Shown here: piece by piece, positions 19,365 through 28,323 of the stretch | How positions within the stretch are numbered: the first letter of the stretch is position 1 | Layout of the letters: the number at the start of each line of letters is the position of its first letter | Origin: Flaviflexus sp. | GTDB lineage: Bacteria > Actinomycetota > Actinomycetes > Actinomycetales > Actinomycetaceae | Length of the DNA: 64,000 bases | Reading direction: 5' to 3' | Assembly: GCA_030537635.1 (NCBI GenBank) | Contig: JAUNVM010000005.1 | Span: forward strand, 1 to 64,000 | Made by a program: the position numbers and the translations under genes | Notes under the pieces: model-generated | Database searches by the model: none | What the model was told of the DNA's origin: nothing | Seen by the model: the letters and a program-made list of their open reading frames with translations, nothing else

Positions 19365-21245
19365 GTGTTTAAGGTGAAGAATCTACGCCTCGATCCGCTC
19401 GCCACTGACACCTCTATTGGCGGGCAGCTTTGGCGCGGATCTCGCCGCTACGTCATCATCGCCACGGCCGCTTATTCAGTGCGTGCGGTGAGCACGGCGC
19501 TCACCCCGCTCGTTATGGGGCGCGTCATTGACGCCGGACTCGAGGCGGGGCTCACCGGCCCGGTGCTGCGCGAACTCGGCCTCCTCACCCTCCTCCTGGC
19601 CACCTTCCTCATCGGCTTCATCATCTCCAAGGCGTGTCAGATGCGGGCCGATATCGGGGCCGGATTTCGGTGCACGACCTCAACCCACTCCCACATCACC
19701 CGCATCGGCGCGGCCGCCGGACAGCGGCATTCCACGGGAGAGATGGTGACTACCATCAGCGCCGACCCGCCCCGCATCGGCGGCCTGTTTCGCATTCTGC
19801 CCGAATTCATCGGCGGTCTCATCGCATTCCTCGTCGTCACCGCGATCGCCTTCAGCTACAGCCCCACCATCGGGCTCACCGTCGCCATCGGCGGGCCCCT
19901 CGTTGCGCTGGTCACCTCGAAGCTCGTCATTCCATTTGAGAAGATGACGGCGGCGGCGCGCGCCGAAGCCGGCATTCTCTCCGCGCTTGGCACGGACACC
20001 GTCACCGGCCTGCGGGTGCTGCGCGGAATCGGCGGGGAAGGCGAGTTCACCGCCTCCTACCGGGCCCAGTCCCAGAAGGTGCGCCGCGCCGGCAACCGAA
20101 TCGCTCGCTATATTTCCTGGCTTGAGGGCCTCGAGCCCGCCCTGTCCGGGGCTTTTATCGTCCTCGTCTCCTACCTCGGGGCCCGGGCCACCCTGGCCGG
20201 GCAGATGACCGCCGGTGACTTTGCCGCCCTCTTTGGTGTGACCGTCTATCTCAAGCTTCCGCTCACCATCATCATCGTCACCCTGCTCAACCGGGCCGGC
20301 TACCGGGTGGGCCTCGCGCGGATGGCGGCCATCATGGCCACCGAACCGGATGCGGGTAGCCGGGCGGAACGGGAGGCCGACGAAGGTCCGGGCAGGGCCA
20401 CCACCTCCGGTCGGGCCTACCGCAGCGAGCCGGATCCGCTTTTCACCGCCGAGCTCACCGATCCGTTCACCGGCGCCACCATCTCCCCCGGCCGCCTCAC
20501 CGGAATCGTCAGCGCCGATCCGGCGCATTCGACCGCCCTGCTCACCCGGCTCGCCCGCCTCGATGACAGCTGCGCGGGCCGCATTGGCGGGCTGAATCTC
20601 GCGGATCTCGAACTCACCCGGGTGCGGGAGAACATTCTCTTTGCCAGCGCCAATGCCGAGTTATTCGCCGGCCAGCTGCGTGCCGTGGTCGATCCCTGGG
20701 GCGGTCACCCGCTACACGTGCCCGAGCACGCCGAGGTGCTGCGGGCGGCCCGCGAGGCTCCGTCCGGCTCCCTCATCGCCCCGTTCCCTCCCGAGGCCGA
20801 GCCGTATATGCGCGACGACCTCATCTTGAGTGCGCTGGCCGATGCCGAGGGGCGCGACATCCTTGACTCCGTGGGCGGCCTCGACGGGCACATCACTGAG
20901 AAGGGACTATCGCTGTCGGGCGGACAGCGCCAGCGCCTCGGCCTGGCCCGCGCCCTGCTCGCCGATCCGCACGTTCTCCTCCTCGCCGATCCCACCTCGG
21001 CTCTGGATTCCCACACCGAGGACCGAATCACCACCCGTCTCGCCCGGCGCCGGGCCGGACGGACCACCGTCGTTGCCAGCTCCTCCCCGCTTGTTCTCGC
21101 CCGCATGGACGACATCATCGTCCTCGGCGAGCGCGATATCATCGCGCGCGGCAGCCACACCGAGCTGCTTGCCCAGGCCCGGGACGGAGAAGCCGGCGCC
21201 ATCACCTACACCAAGATCATCGCCCGGCTAGGCGGTGGCGCCTGA
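19365..21245 (+). CDS. ABC exporter half-transporter with degenerate ATP site (partner 1)
   Basis: 626 residues: a six-helix exporter membrane domain (about 20-330) fused to an ATPase domain. The ATPase domain is heavily altered. The Walker A region reads GIVSADPAHSTALL (about 380-393) with no GK. Walker B reads LLLADPTSALD, with Pro 543 where the catalytic Glu should be, and the switch His is Ser 572. The signature LSGGQRQR (about 517-524) is intact, so this subunit should supply only the signature half of an ATP site. Its stop overlaps the ATG of the next gene by one base, and the two products almost certainly form a heterodimer. The substrate is unknown. The GTG start at 19365 is chosen because the longer frame overlaps the DUF3817 gene. 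Confidence 0.85.
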   Translation: MFKVKNLRLDPLATDTSIGGQLWRGSRRYVIIATAAYSVRAVSTALTPLVMGRVIDAGLEAGLTGPVLRELGLLTLLLATFLIGFIISKACQMRADIGAGFRCTTSTHSHITRIGAAAGQRHSTGEMVTTISADPPRIGGLFRILPEFIGGLIAFLVVTAIAFSYSPTIGLTVAIGGPLVALVTSKLVIPFEKMTAAARAEAGILSALGTDTVTGLRVLRGIGGEGEFTASYRAQSQKVRRAGNRIARYISWLEGLEPALSGAFIVLVSYLGARATLAGQMTAGDFAALFGVTVYLKLPLTIIIVTLLNRAGYRVGLARMAAIMATEPDAGSRAEREADEGPGRATTSGRAYRSEPDPLFTAELTDPFTGATISPGRLTGIVSADPAHSTALLTRLARLDDSCAGRIGGLNLADLELTRVRENILFASANAELFAGQLRAVVDPWGGHPLHVPEHAEVLRAAREAPSGSLIAPFPPEAEPYMRDDLILSALADAEGRDILDSVGGLDGHITEKGLSLSGGQRQRLGLARALLADPHVLLLADPTSALDSHTEDRITTRLARRRAGRTTVVASSSPLVLARMDDIIVLGERDIIARGSHTELLAQARDGEAGAITYTKIIARLGGGA

Positions 21246-22978
21246 TGCTTCCCGTCGCCTCCCTCCGCCAAGGCATGGGCTTCCTGGTCGAGCTGCTTCG
21301 CCCGCGCTGGCGCCGCTTCGCCGCCGTCATTGTGCTGCACGCGCTTGCGGCCGCGAGCGCCCTTGCCGTCCCCTACATCATCGGTCGGGTCATCGACGCA
21401 TTGGGCGCGGGCACCACCCACCGGTTCATTGCGCTCGCGGCGTTGGCCGCCCTGGGTGCCTACCTTGCGGAGGGGCTTCTCGGGAAGATGGTGGCGGTGC
21501 GCACCCGCCTCATTGGCGAGGAGATTTCCGCCCAGGTGCGCGAGGATTTCATCGACCGGGTCACCCACCTGCCGCTGTCGCGGATCGAATCTGCTGGTAC
21601 CGGAGACCTGTTGGCTCGCACGACGCACGACATTTCACTGGTTCAGGAAACTGTTCGCGATGGCGTGCCGCGGCTGCTCATTGGCACGGTCACGACGGTG
21701 ACCACCTACGTGCTGGCCGTCCTCGTGAGCCCGGTTCTCGCCCTCAGCCTGTTCGTCACCCTGCCCATTGTCGTCATGGGGGCGAGGTACTATTTTCGGC
21801 GCTCCCGTCACATCTATCTGTGGCAGACGCAGAGCTATTCGGTGCTCAACACGGTGGCTGCGGAGACCGCGGACTTCGTTGGCACGGTGGATAGTTTGGA
21901 TCTGGGTGCGGCCCGGCGGGACATGATGAACCGGCTGGTGGCCACCCACGTGTTCGAAGGTCAGCATTCGGGTATTCGGCTGCGAATGCGCTACTACTGT
22001 TTCCTGCTGGGCGGGACCTTGCTGCCCACCGTCCTCGTCTTTGCCTGGGGAGCCTATCTGACCGCTCTCGGTCAGGTGAGCGTGGGCGCGATTGTCACCG
22101 TTGCCCTCTATGCCAATCAGGTGCGCTTCCCGATTGCCACCATCATCATGTGGCTCGATTCCTTCCAGGTGGCGGCCGTTGCCTTCGCCCGCATCGTCGG
22201 GGTGCGTCTCGTGGCTCCGGATCGCGAGCCCACCGGCGCCACCCCGTCCGGTTCGGCGATATCCGCGCGCGGAGTCAGCTACGCCTATCGGGAGGGCAGG
22301 CCCGTCCTGCACGATATTGATCTCGATCTTGTTCCCGGGCAGACCCTGGCAATCGTGGGGCCCTCCGGGGCCGGAAAGTCCACCCTGGGCCGCATGCTCG
22401 CCGGCATTCACCCACCCACCGAGGGAACAGTGACGGTGGGCGGGGTTCGACTCATCGATCTCACCGAGGATGAGCTGCACTCTCAGGTCGTTCTCGTCAC
22501 CCAGGAGCATCACGTCTTCGTTGGCTCGCTCGCCTACAATCTGCGCCTGGCCCGGCCCGGTGCCACCGATGAGGAGCTCGCCCGCGCCCTGGCCACGGTC
22601 GGGGCCACCTGGGTCGATGATCTGCCGGAGGGTTTGGACACCAGGGTGGGCTCGGGGGCGCATAAGGTGAGCCCGGGCCAAGCCCAACACATTGCACTCG
22701 CCCGTCTGGTTCTCCTCGACCCGCACACGGTGGTCCTGGACGAGGCAACGAGCATGCTCGATCCGGGTGCAAGCCGCCAGCTGGAGGCCTCCTTGGCACG
22801 GGCCCTGGCCGGGCGCACCGTCGTGGCGATTGCCCACCGGTTGAGCACTGCGGCCAATGCCGACCGGGTGGCGGTCATGGAAGAGGGACGGATCACCGAG
22901 CTCGGCACGCACGATGATCTCGTGGCCAAGGGCGGCACCTATGCCAGCCTGTGGGCCACCTGGAATCGGCAGTCCTAG
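21245..22978 (+). CDS. ABC exporter half-transporter with intact Walker motifs (partner 2)
   Basis: 577 residues: a six-helix exporter membrane domain (about 15-320) followed by an ATPase domain. Walker A GPSGAGKST (Lys about 378), the Q-loop LVTQEHH, Walker B VVLDEATSMLD (Glu about 500) and the H-loop IAHRLS (His about 531) are all present. The signature is VSPGQAQ (about 475-481) rather than LSGGQ. This is the mirror of the defect in partner 1: this subunit supplies the Walker half and partner 1 the signature half of one working site. It overlaps the preceding stop as TGATG. The substrate is unknown; a lipid, peptide or drug is possible. Confidence 0.88.
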   Translation: MLPVASLRQGMGFLVELLRPRWRRFAAVIVLHALAAASALAVPYIIGRVIDALGAGTTHRFIALAALAALGAYLAEGLLGKMVAVRTRLIGEEISAQVREDFIDRVTHLPLSRIESAGTGDLLARTTHDISLVQETVRDGVPRLLIGTVTTVTTYVLAVLVSPVLALSLFVTLPIVVMGARYYFRRSRHIYLWQTQSYSVLNTVAAETADFVGTVDSLDLGAARRDMMNRLVATHVFEGQHSGIRLRMRYYCFLLGGTLLPTVLVFAWGAYLTALGQVSVGAIVTVALYANQVRFPIATIIMWLDSFQVAAVAFARIVGVRLVAPDREPTGATPSGSAISARGVSYAYREGRPVLHDIDLDLVPGQTLAIVGPSGAGKSTLGRMLAGIHPPTEGTVTVGGVRLIDLTEDELHSQVVLVTQEHHVFVGSLAYNLRLARPGATDEELARALATVGATWVDDLPEGLDTRVGSGAHKVSPGQAQHIALARLVLLDPHTVVLDEATSMLDPGASRQLEASLARALAGRTVVAIAHRLSTAANADRVAVMEEGRITELGTHDDLVAKGGTYASLWATWNRQS

Positions 22979-23008
22979 CCGCTGGTCCGCCTTAAAGCGG
23001 CCTGTCCC

Positions 23009-23869
23009 CTACCTCTCGTCGGTGAAGGACGGCTGGTCGGTAAGCTTGTCGGCGATCTCGTCAAGGAGGCGGTCCTCCCTGCGGCGCAACGCCTCGACGC
23101 GTAGCTGGCGCACGTAGAGGAAGGCAAAGAAGCCGGCAAAAATGACCCATTCGGCCGCGTAGGCGGCGTTTTGCAGATTGAAGCCGCCCTCCTCGCCCAC
23201 CCCGGGGGCAGGCAGATGCGGAGGGGGGCCGTCCCTGGTGAGGCGTTCTTCCATCGGAATGTGCAGCGGGAGCCCAGATGCGACCTCATCTTCGTGGCCC
23301 GCGGGCACGGTGAATTGGACGAGGTAGCCGGAGAGAATGGGCCCTCCCCACACGTTGACCAGCTCGGCCGGCGAAATAGCGCTCGCCACCCCGTCCTTCG
23401 GAGTGGCTGACGAGGCCTCCGGGCCGCCAAGATAACCGGCGACCGTCACCTCACCGCCCGGCGGATCGGGCAGCGGGGCGCCGGGCGAAACATAGCCGCG
23501 CACCACCGGAACAACACCCGCGGGGGTATCCAGGCGGGTCAGCACCAGATCGGCATCCTCACCCTCGACCCCGCGGCCGGTCACCCGGAGCTGATCGCCG
23601 AAGGTGCCCACCGCGTAGACGGGCCGAGCAAATTCCGTCCTCGTCATCGTCTCCTGCATCGCCAACACATCGCCGAGCGGAACCACATCGGAGTGGATCT
23701 TCTCCTCGTGTGCCTGGGCAATCCGATCGGCCCCGCGAGACGTTGCGCGCTCAAGTTGCCAGTAGCCAAGCCGCAGACACAGGGCGATCGCGGCAAGCAT
23801 GAGGATCAGGAGGGCAATCATGCGCGGGGTCACGGCCGCACGCATTCCATCCTTAAGCCCACCAGTCAT
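23009..23869 (-). CDS. SURF1 family protein (cytochrome oxidase assembly)
   Basis: 286 residues with a membrane helix near residues 17-35 (MIALLILMLAAIALCLRLG) running straight into GYWQLERA, the SURF1 N-terminal signature. An extracytoplasmic domain and a second helix follow near residue 238. SURF1 proteins help assemble haem-copper cytochrome oxidase. No oxidase genes are in the window. The ATG at 23869 has no ribosome site, but TAGGAT ends 7 bases upstream, so it is probably leaderless. It converges with the ABC exporter. Confidence 0.82.
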   Translation of the reverse strand: MTGGLKDGMRAAVTPRMIALLILMLAAIALCLRLGYWQLERATSRGADRIAQAHEEKIHSDVVPLGDVLAMQETMTRTEFARPVYAVGTFGDQLRVTGRGVEGEDADLVLTRLDTPAGVVPVVRGYVSPGAPLPDPPGGEVTVAGYLGGPEASSATPKDGVASAISPAELVNVWGGPILSGYLVQFTVPAGHEDEVASGLPLHIPMEERLTRDGPPPHLPAPGVGEEGGFNLQNAAYAAEWVIFAGFFAFLYVRQLRVEALRRREDRLLDEIADKLTDQPSFTDER

Positions 23870-23876
23870 GCCTCAA

Positions 23877-23882
23877 ATCCTA
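23877..23882 (-). promoter_or_regulatory. Putative -10 box of the SURF1 gene (leaderless)
   Basis: TAGGAT lies 7 bases before the ATG at 23869. No ribosome site is present. Confidence 0.45.
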
Positions 23883-24187
23883 TCTGCTCCCAGGCACCGC
23901 CGCAGTCGAGCCACCGTCAAGCGCTGTCCTGGGCGCACCGCACTGTACCCGCTGCGGATCTCGCGCACCCCGCCGGACGCCGAGCGCGGGCGGTGGCGGA
24001 CCGCGAAGCCGCGGGCGAATCGAGGGCGGGCAGCGCGATTCCGCCGGGCTGTTCATCCGGTGTGCGGACGAATGTGCGGAGCGGCCTTTACCACTCAATC
24101 GGTTGGTCCGGGAACTATCGCGCGCCAGCTTAATCGTTCATAATGAGAAAGGAGCGTGCGGCGCTCGAAGCTAGTGAAAGGTTCACC
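23883..24187. other. Intergenic region between SURF1 and pta
   Basis: No gene is supported. The right end holds a likely pta -10 box, CATAAT at 24139-24144, which would give a leader of about 37 bases containing the GAAAGG ribosome site. The GC-rich middle shows nothing clear. Confidence 0.5.
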
Positions 24188-25759
24188 GTGACGGATTCCC
24201 TCTACCTTGCCTCTACTGAAGCCGTGGTCGGAGTTATCGATGTTGCTCGAAGCATCATCCCGATCCTCAAGGAACGCTACGAGGAGGTGGGAGTCTTCCG
24301 CCCCTACGTCAACGGCGATCCGGCCAAGGACGTCATCCTCAGCGAGTTCAACGGGCAGCACGGCACGTCCCGCGAGCACTACATTGAGGATGAGCCCTCG
24401 GCCATGGACGCGGTTATTCGGGCCTACCGTCAGTACGCGGTGGGTAAGGATGCCGTCCTCATCATCGGCCACGTTGACGGTGATCCGGTCAACCCGGGCC
24501 TCATTGCCCGCTCGGGCCGCACGGCCGCGAATCTCGGCGCCACCATGGGTCTCATCGTCGAGGGCGGCGGGCGCAGCGCCGAACGCGTGGCCGGCTACGC
24601 CGAATTGGCCGCCCAGGAGCTCGAGGCCAGCCTCGCCCCCGTTTCCATCACCTACGTGCTCAATGCCCCCGAGGGCACGACCGAGGCTATCGGTGCCGAG
24701 CATCCGGGCATGCGGGTGGCGGTGGATGCCGCCTCGCCGGCCGTCCTCGATGCCATTGCCGACTCCCCCGGCGTGACCACCCCGCTCATGTTCGAAACTG
24801 AGCTCACCGAGCGGGCCCGGGCCGACAAGAAGCGGATCGTGCTTCCCGAGCCGGACGATGATCGCATCCTCCAGGCCGCCGCTACCATCCTCGAGGCGGA
24901 CTTCGCCGACCTCATTCTCGTGGGTGATGCTGAGTCAATCTCTGCCCGCGCCGGTGAGCTGGGCCTGGACGTGTCCCGAGCCGACGTCGTCGATCCGACC
25001 GACGCGAGCTACCTGGATCGGTACGCCCCCGAGCTGGCCCGGCTGCGCGCCAAGAAGGGCATGACCGAGGAGCAGGCCCGCGCCAAGCTCGCCGACGTCT
25101 CCTATTTCGCCACCATGATGGTGCACATGGGAGATGCTGACGGCATGGTCTCGGGCGCCACCCACACGACCGCCGAAACCATTCTGCCCTCCTTCCAGAT
25201 CATCAAGACCAAGCCGGAAACCTCCATCGTTTCCTCGGTCTTCCTCATGCTCATGCCCGGCCAGGTGCTCGTCTACGGCGACTGCGCGGTCAATCCGAAT
25301 CCGACTCCCGCCCAGCTCGCTGATATCGCCATCTCCTCGGCCGAAACCGCCGCCCAGTTCGGTGTCGAGCCCCGGGTTGGCATGCTGTCCTATTCGACCG
25401 GCTCCTCCGGCACCGGTGCCGACGTCGAGGCCGTCATCGAGGCTACCCGCCTAGCCAAGGAGAAGCGCCCCGACCTGGCCATCGAAGGGCCGCTCCAGTA
25501 CGACGCCGCCGTTGATCCCGTGGTGGCGAAGAAGAAGCTGCCTGATTCGCCCATCGCCGGGCGGGTTAACGTCTTCATCTTCCCCTCGCTCAACGCCGGC
25601 AACATCGGCTACAAGGCGGTTCAGCGCTCCTCCGGCGCGGTCGCGGTCGGGCCGGTCCTCCAGGGCCTCAATCGCCCCGTCAACGACCTGTCGCGCGGCG
25701 CCCTCGTCGATGACATCATCAATACCGTGGCCATCACGGCCGTCCAGGCCCAGGGCTAA
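24188..25759 (+). CDS. pta: Phosphate acetyltransferase
   Basis: Interconverts acetyl-CoA and acetyl phosphate. It is 523 residues. The C-terminal 320 form the PTA/PTB catalytic domain (KRIVLPEPDDDRILQAA, MVSGATHTTAETILPS, SLNAGNIGYKAVQR). The N-terminal 200 residues match only part of the P-loop/DRTGG region of the roughly 700-residue enterobacterial enzyme; no DRTGG block is seen. The GTG at 24188 follows GAAAGG by 6 bases. An ATG at 24143 would add 15 residues without a ribosome site and overlaps the -10 box. First gene of pta-ackA-(flavoprotein). Confidence 0.94.
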   Translation: MTDSLYLASTEAVVGVIDVARSIIPILKERYEEVGVFRPYVNGDPAKDVILSEFNGQHGTSREHYIEDEPSAMDAVIRAYRQYAVGKDAVLIIGHVDGDPVNPGLIARSGRTAANLGATMGLIVEGGGRSAERVAGYAELAAQELEASLAPVSITYVLNAPEGTTEAIGAEHPGMRVAVDAASPAVLDAIADSPGVTTPLMFETELTERARADKKRIVLPEPDDDRILQAAATILEADFADLILVGDAESISARAGELGLDVSRADVVDPTDASYLDRYAPELARLRAKKGMTEEQARAKLADVSYFATMMVHMGDADGMVSGATHTTAETILPSFQIIKTKPETSIVSSVFLMLMPGQVLVYGDCAVNPNPTPAQLADIAISSAETAAQFGVEPRVGMLSYSTGSSGTGADVEAVIEATRLAKEKRPDLAIEGPLQYDAAVDPVVAKKKLPDSPIAGRVNVFIFPSLNAGNIGYKAVQRSSGAVAVGPVLQGLNRPVNDLSRGALVDDIINTVAITAVQAQG

Positions 25760-25804
25760 GACCTTCCCCCACCCGCGCATCCGCGCCCACAGAAAGGACA
25801 TGAC

Positions 25805-26980
25805 GTGACCGTTCTCGTCATCAACTCCGGCTCCTCCTCCATCAAGTACCAGCTGGTGGAGCCAGTATCCGGGGAAGCCATCGCGGTTGGCCTCGTCGAG
25901 CGCATCGGTGAGGGCACCGGCTACATCACCCATACCTACGACGGCAACACGACCGAGATCACCGCCCCGATTATCGATCACGGGGACGGCCTGTCCAGGG
26001 TGCTTGACCTGTTCAATGAGAAGGGCCCCAGGCTGGCCGACGCCGATATCGAGGTGGTTGGTCATCGTGTCGTCCAGGGCGGCAAGCACTTCGCCGGCCC
26101 CGCGATTATCACCCCCGAGGTTCGCCAGATCATTGAGGACCTGTGCCCGCTCGGCCCGCTGCACAATCCCGCCCACCTCAAGGGCATTGACGTGGCGATG
26201 AAGCTCTTCGACGTCCCGCACGTAGCCGTCTTCGACACCGCGTTTTTCCAGCAGCTGCCCGACGAGGCCGCCGTCTACGCGATCGATAAGAAGGTCGCTC
26301 AGCGTCATGCGATTCGCCGCTACGGCGCCCACGGTACCTCCCACCACTTCGTGTCGACCCAGGTCAGCGAGATTCTCGGCAAGAACAATCTCAAGCAGAT
26401 TGTGCTTCACCTAGGCAATGGCGCCTCCGCCTCCGCTGTCGTGGCCGGCCGGGCGGTAGAAACCTCGATGGGTCTCACCCCGCTCGAGGGCCTCGTCATG
26501 GGCTCTCGCTCTGGCGACATCGATCCGGCCATCATCTTCCACCTGGCCCGCCAGGGGAATATGAGCATCGATGAGCTGGACACGCTGCTTAACAAGCAGT
26601 CTGGCCTGCGCGGCCTCGCCGGGGAGAATGACATGCGCGCGGTGCGGGAGATGGCAGTACATGGAGACGATGGGGCCCAGCTCGCTCTCCACGTCTACAA
26701 GCACCGACTCATCTCCTACATCGGCTCTTACTGGACCCTCATGGGCGGCCTCGACGCCCTCACCTTCACCGCGGGCGTGGGCGAAAATGATGCCCAGCTG
26801 CGCAGCGAGGTCATCAAGCGCCTCTCCCCCTTCGGCGTGAAGATCGACGAAGACAAGAACGCGGTGCGGTCCAAGGAGCCCCGCATCATCTCCACCGAGG
26901 ATTCCTCGGTCACCGTTCTCATCGTCCCCACCAACGAGGAGCTCGCCATCGCCCGACAGGCAATGTCGCTCATTTCCTAG
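25805..26980 (+). CDS. ackA: Acetate kinase
   Basis: Converts acetyl phosphate and ADP to acetate and ATP, completing the pta-ackA route. It is 391 residues with VLVINSGSSSIKYQ at the N-terminus, VFDTAFF, RYGAHGTSHHFVS and LHLGNGASASA, and near the end FTAGVGENDAQLR. The GTG start follows GAAAGGA by 8 bases. Pta lies 45 bases upstream. Confidence 0.96.
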   Translation: MTVLVINSGSSSIKYQLVEPVSGEAIAVGLVERIGEGTGYITHTYDGNTTEITAPIIDHGDGLSRVLDLFNEKGPRLADADIEVVGHRVVQGGKHFAGPAIITPEVRQIIEDLCPLGPLHNPAHLKGIDVAMKLFDVPHVAVFDTAFFQQLPDEAAVYAIDKKVAQRHAIRRYGAHGTSHHFVSTQVSEILGKNNLKQIVLHLGNGASASAVVAGRAVETSMGLTPLEGLVMGSRSGDIDPAIIFHLARQGNMSIDELDTLLNKQSGLRGLAGENDMRAVREMAVHGDDGAQLALHVYKHRLISYIGSYWTLMGGLDALTFTAGVGENDAQLRSEVIKRLSPFGVKIDEDKNAVRSKEPRIISTEDSSVTVLIVPTNEELAIARQAMSLIS

Positions 26981-26992
26981 AAAGGACCACTC

Positions 26993-28132
26993 ATGGCCTT
27001 CATCCCCGACGACATTCTCGACCAGATTCACTCCCGCGCCGCCGACATCGACGAGACCAATACGTTCCCGCATGATGATCTGGCAGACCTGCGAGACTGT
27101 GGATATCTTGCGGCCTTCGTGCCAAAAGAATTCGGCGGGGCAGGCCTGAACACCGAAGAGATCTGCGCGGCCCAGACCAAGCTTGCCGAGGCGGCGCCGG
27201 CCACCGCGCTCGCCATCAACATGCACCACATCATCGTCGGCCTCGGCCGGCATCTCGTGGCCCGGGGGGTGAGCTCCGGCGAGCAGATCCTCACCGGCGC
27301 TGTGGCCGGCGAAATCTACGCCTTCGGCATCTCCGAACCCTCCAATGATCTCGTTCTCTTCGGTTCGACCACCGAGGCGCGCGAGGACGGGGAGGGCGGC
27401 TACACCTTCCACGGAACAAAGATCTTCACCTCGCTGGCCCCGGTGTGGACCAAGCTGCTCACCTTTGGCCGCGAAGACACCGAGGAGGGTTCCCGCTCCG
27501 TCTTCGCGCTCGTGGATCGAGCCGATGGTGGGTTCGACATCAAGGATGACTGGGACACCCTGGGCATGCGAGGCACCCAGTCGAATACCACCGTGCTCGA
27601 GGGGGCCCACGCTCCCGCGAGCGCCGTCCTCCAGAAGGTGGCCCCCGGGCCGTCGCTGGAGCCCGTCGTCTTCGGCATCTTCGCCTACTTCGAGATTCTG
27701 CTCGCCGCCACCTACCTCGGCATCGGCAACCGCGCCATCGCCGTCGCCGCCGAGTCGGTCAAGGCCCGCAGGAGCGTGAAGAACGACGACGTTTACGCCA
27801 ACGATCCCGATATTCGCTGGCGCCTGGCCGATGCCGCCATCGCCATGAACTCCGCCTCCGCCGAGGTCACCCTCCTCGCCCGCGACATCGAGGCTGGGGC
27901 CGAGCGCGGCATGATGTGGCTGCCCCAGCTCTCCAGCGCCAAGAACGCCGCGGCCGAGGCTTCCCGGCACGCCGTCGAGCAAGCGATTCGCGCCTGTGGT
28001 GGCTCCTCCTACTACCGCAGCCACGAGCTCAGCCGCCTCTACCGTGACTGCCTGGCGGGACTCTTCCAGCCCTCCGACCAGGAATCGCTGCATGCGGCCT
28101 GGGCGAATGTTGTCCTCGGGCCCATCGGCTAA
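26993..28132 (+). CDS. Acyl-CoA dehydrogenase-like flavoprotein
   Basis: 379 residues with the three-part acyl-CoA dehydrogenase fold: an N-terminal helical part, a middle beta domain (FGISEPSNDLVLFGS, and the FHGTKIFTS region that binds FAD), and a C-terminal helical part (AIRACGGSSYYRSHELSRLYRD). The C-terminal YEGT-type block that carries the catalytic Glu in most acyl-CoA dehydrogenases is not present; the segment reads LFQPSDQESLH. This is closer to monooxygenase-like members (DszC/SfnB type), so the reaction is uncertain. It starts 12 bases after ackA with AGAAAGGA as ribosome site, so it belongs to that operon. Confidence 0.78.
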   Translation: MAFIPDDILDQIHSRAADIDETNTFPHDDLADLRDCGYLAAFVPKEFGGAGLNTEEICAAQTKLAEAAPATALAINMHHIIVGLGRHLVARGVSSGEQILTGAVAGEIYAFGISEPSNDLVLFGSTTEAREDGEGGYTFHGTKIFTSLAPVWTKLLTFGREDTEEGSRSVFALVDRADGGFDIKDDWDTLGMRGTQSNTTVLEGAHAPASAVLQKVAPGPSLEPVVFGIFAYFEILLAATYLGIGNRAIAVAAESVKARRSVKNDDVYANDPDIRWRLADAAIAMNSASAEVTLLARDIEAGAERGMMWLPQLSSAKNAAAEASRHAVEQAIRACGGSSYYRSHELSRLYRDCLAGLFQPSDQESLHAAWANVVLGPIG

Positions 28133-28146
28133 CACCAATTCCGACT

Positions 28147-28188
28147 GCATGCGGCAGGGGCGCCCCGCGGGGCGCCCCTGCCGCATGC
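28147..28188. terminator. 42-base perfect palindrome after the pta-ackA operon
   Basis: Two 21-base arms, beginning GCATGCGGCAGGGG and ending CCCCTGCCGCATGC, are perfectly complementary with no spacer. It lies 14 bases after the flavoprotein stop and probably ends that transcript as a long GC-rich hairpin. Confidence 0.75.
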
Positions 28189-28269
28189 TCAGCACTCCGC
28201 TGCCCTACCCCTCCTCCACTCCTTCGCCCATCACCTCGCCCCACCTTCTTCCACCGCCAACCCGCCGCA

Positions 28270-28275
28270 TTGACA
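28270..28275 (+). promoter_or_regulatory. Putative -35 box of the GntR-ABC operon
   Basis: A consensus TTGACA lies 54 bases before the regulator's ATG. The best -10 candidate 17-18 bases on is GTTCATT (28293-28299), which is poor. YtrA-type regulators often repress their own operon from such a site. Confidence 0.4.
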
Positions 28276-28323
28276 GCGATACAGGTTCTATGGTTCATTA
28301 GTCATGTAAGGAAGTAGGTGACC

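Noticed and set aside
26411-28195. 594-codon minus-strand frame opposite ackA and the flavoprotein
   Set aside because: It spans two real genes and the palindrome; no family resemblance.
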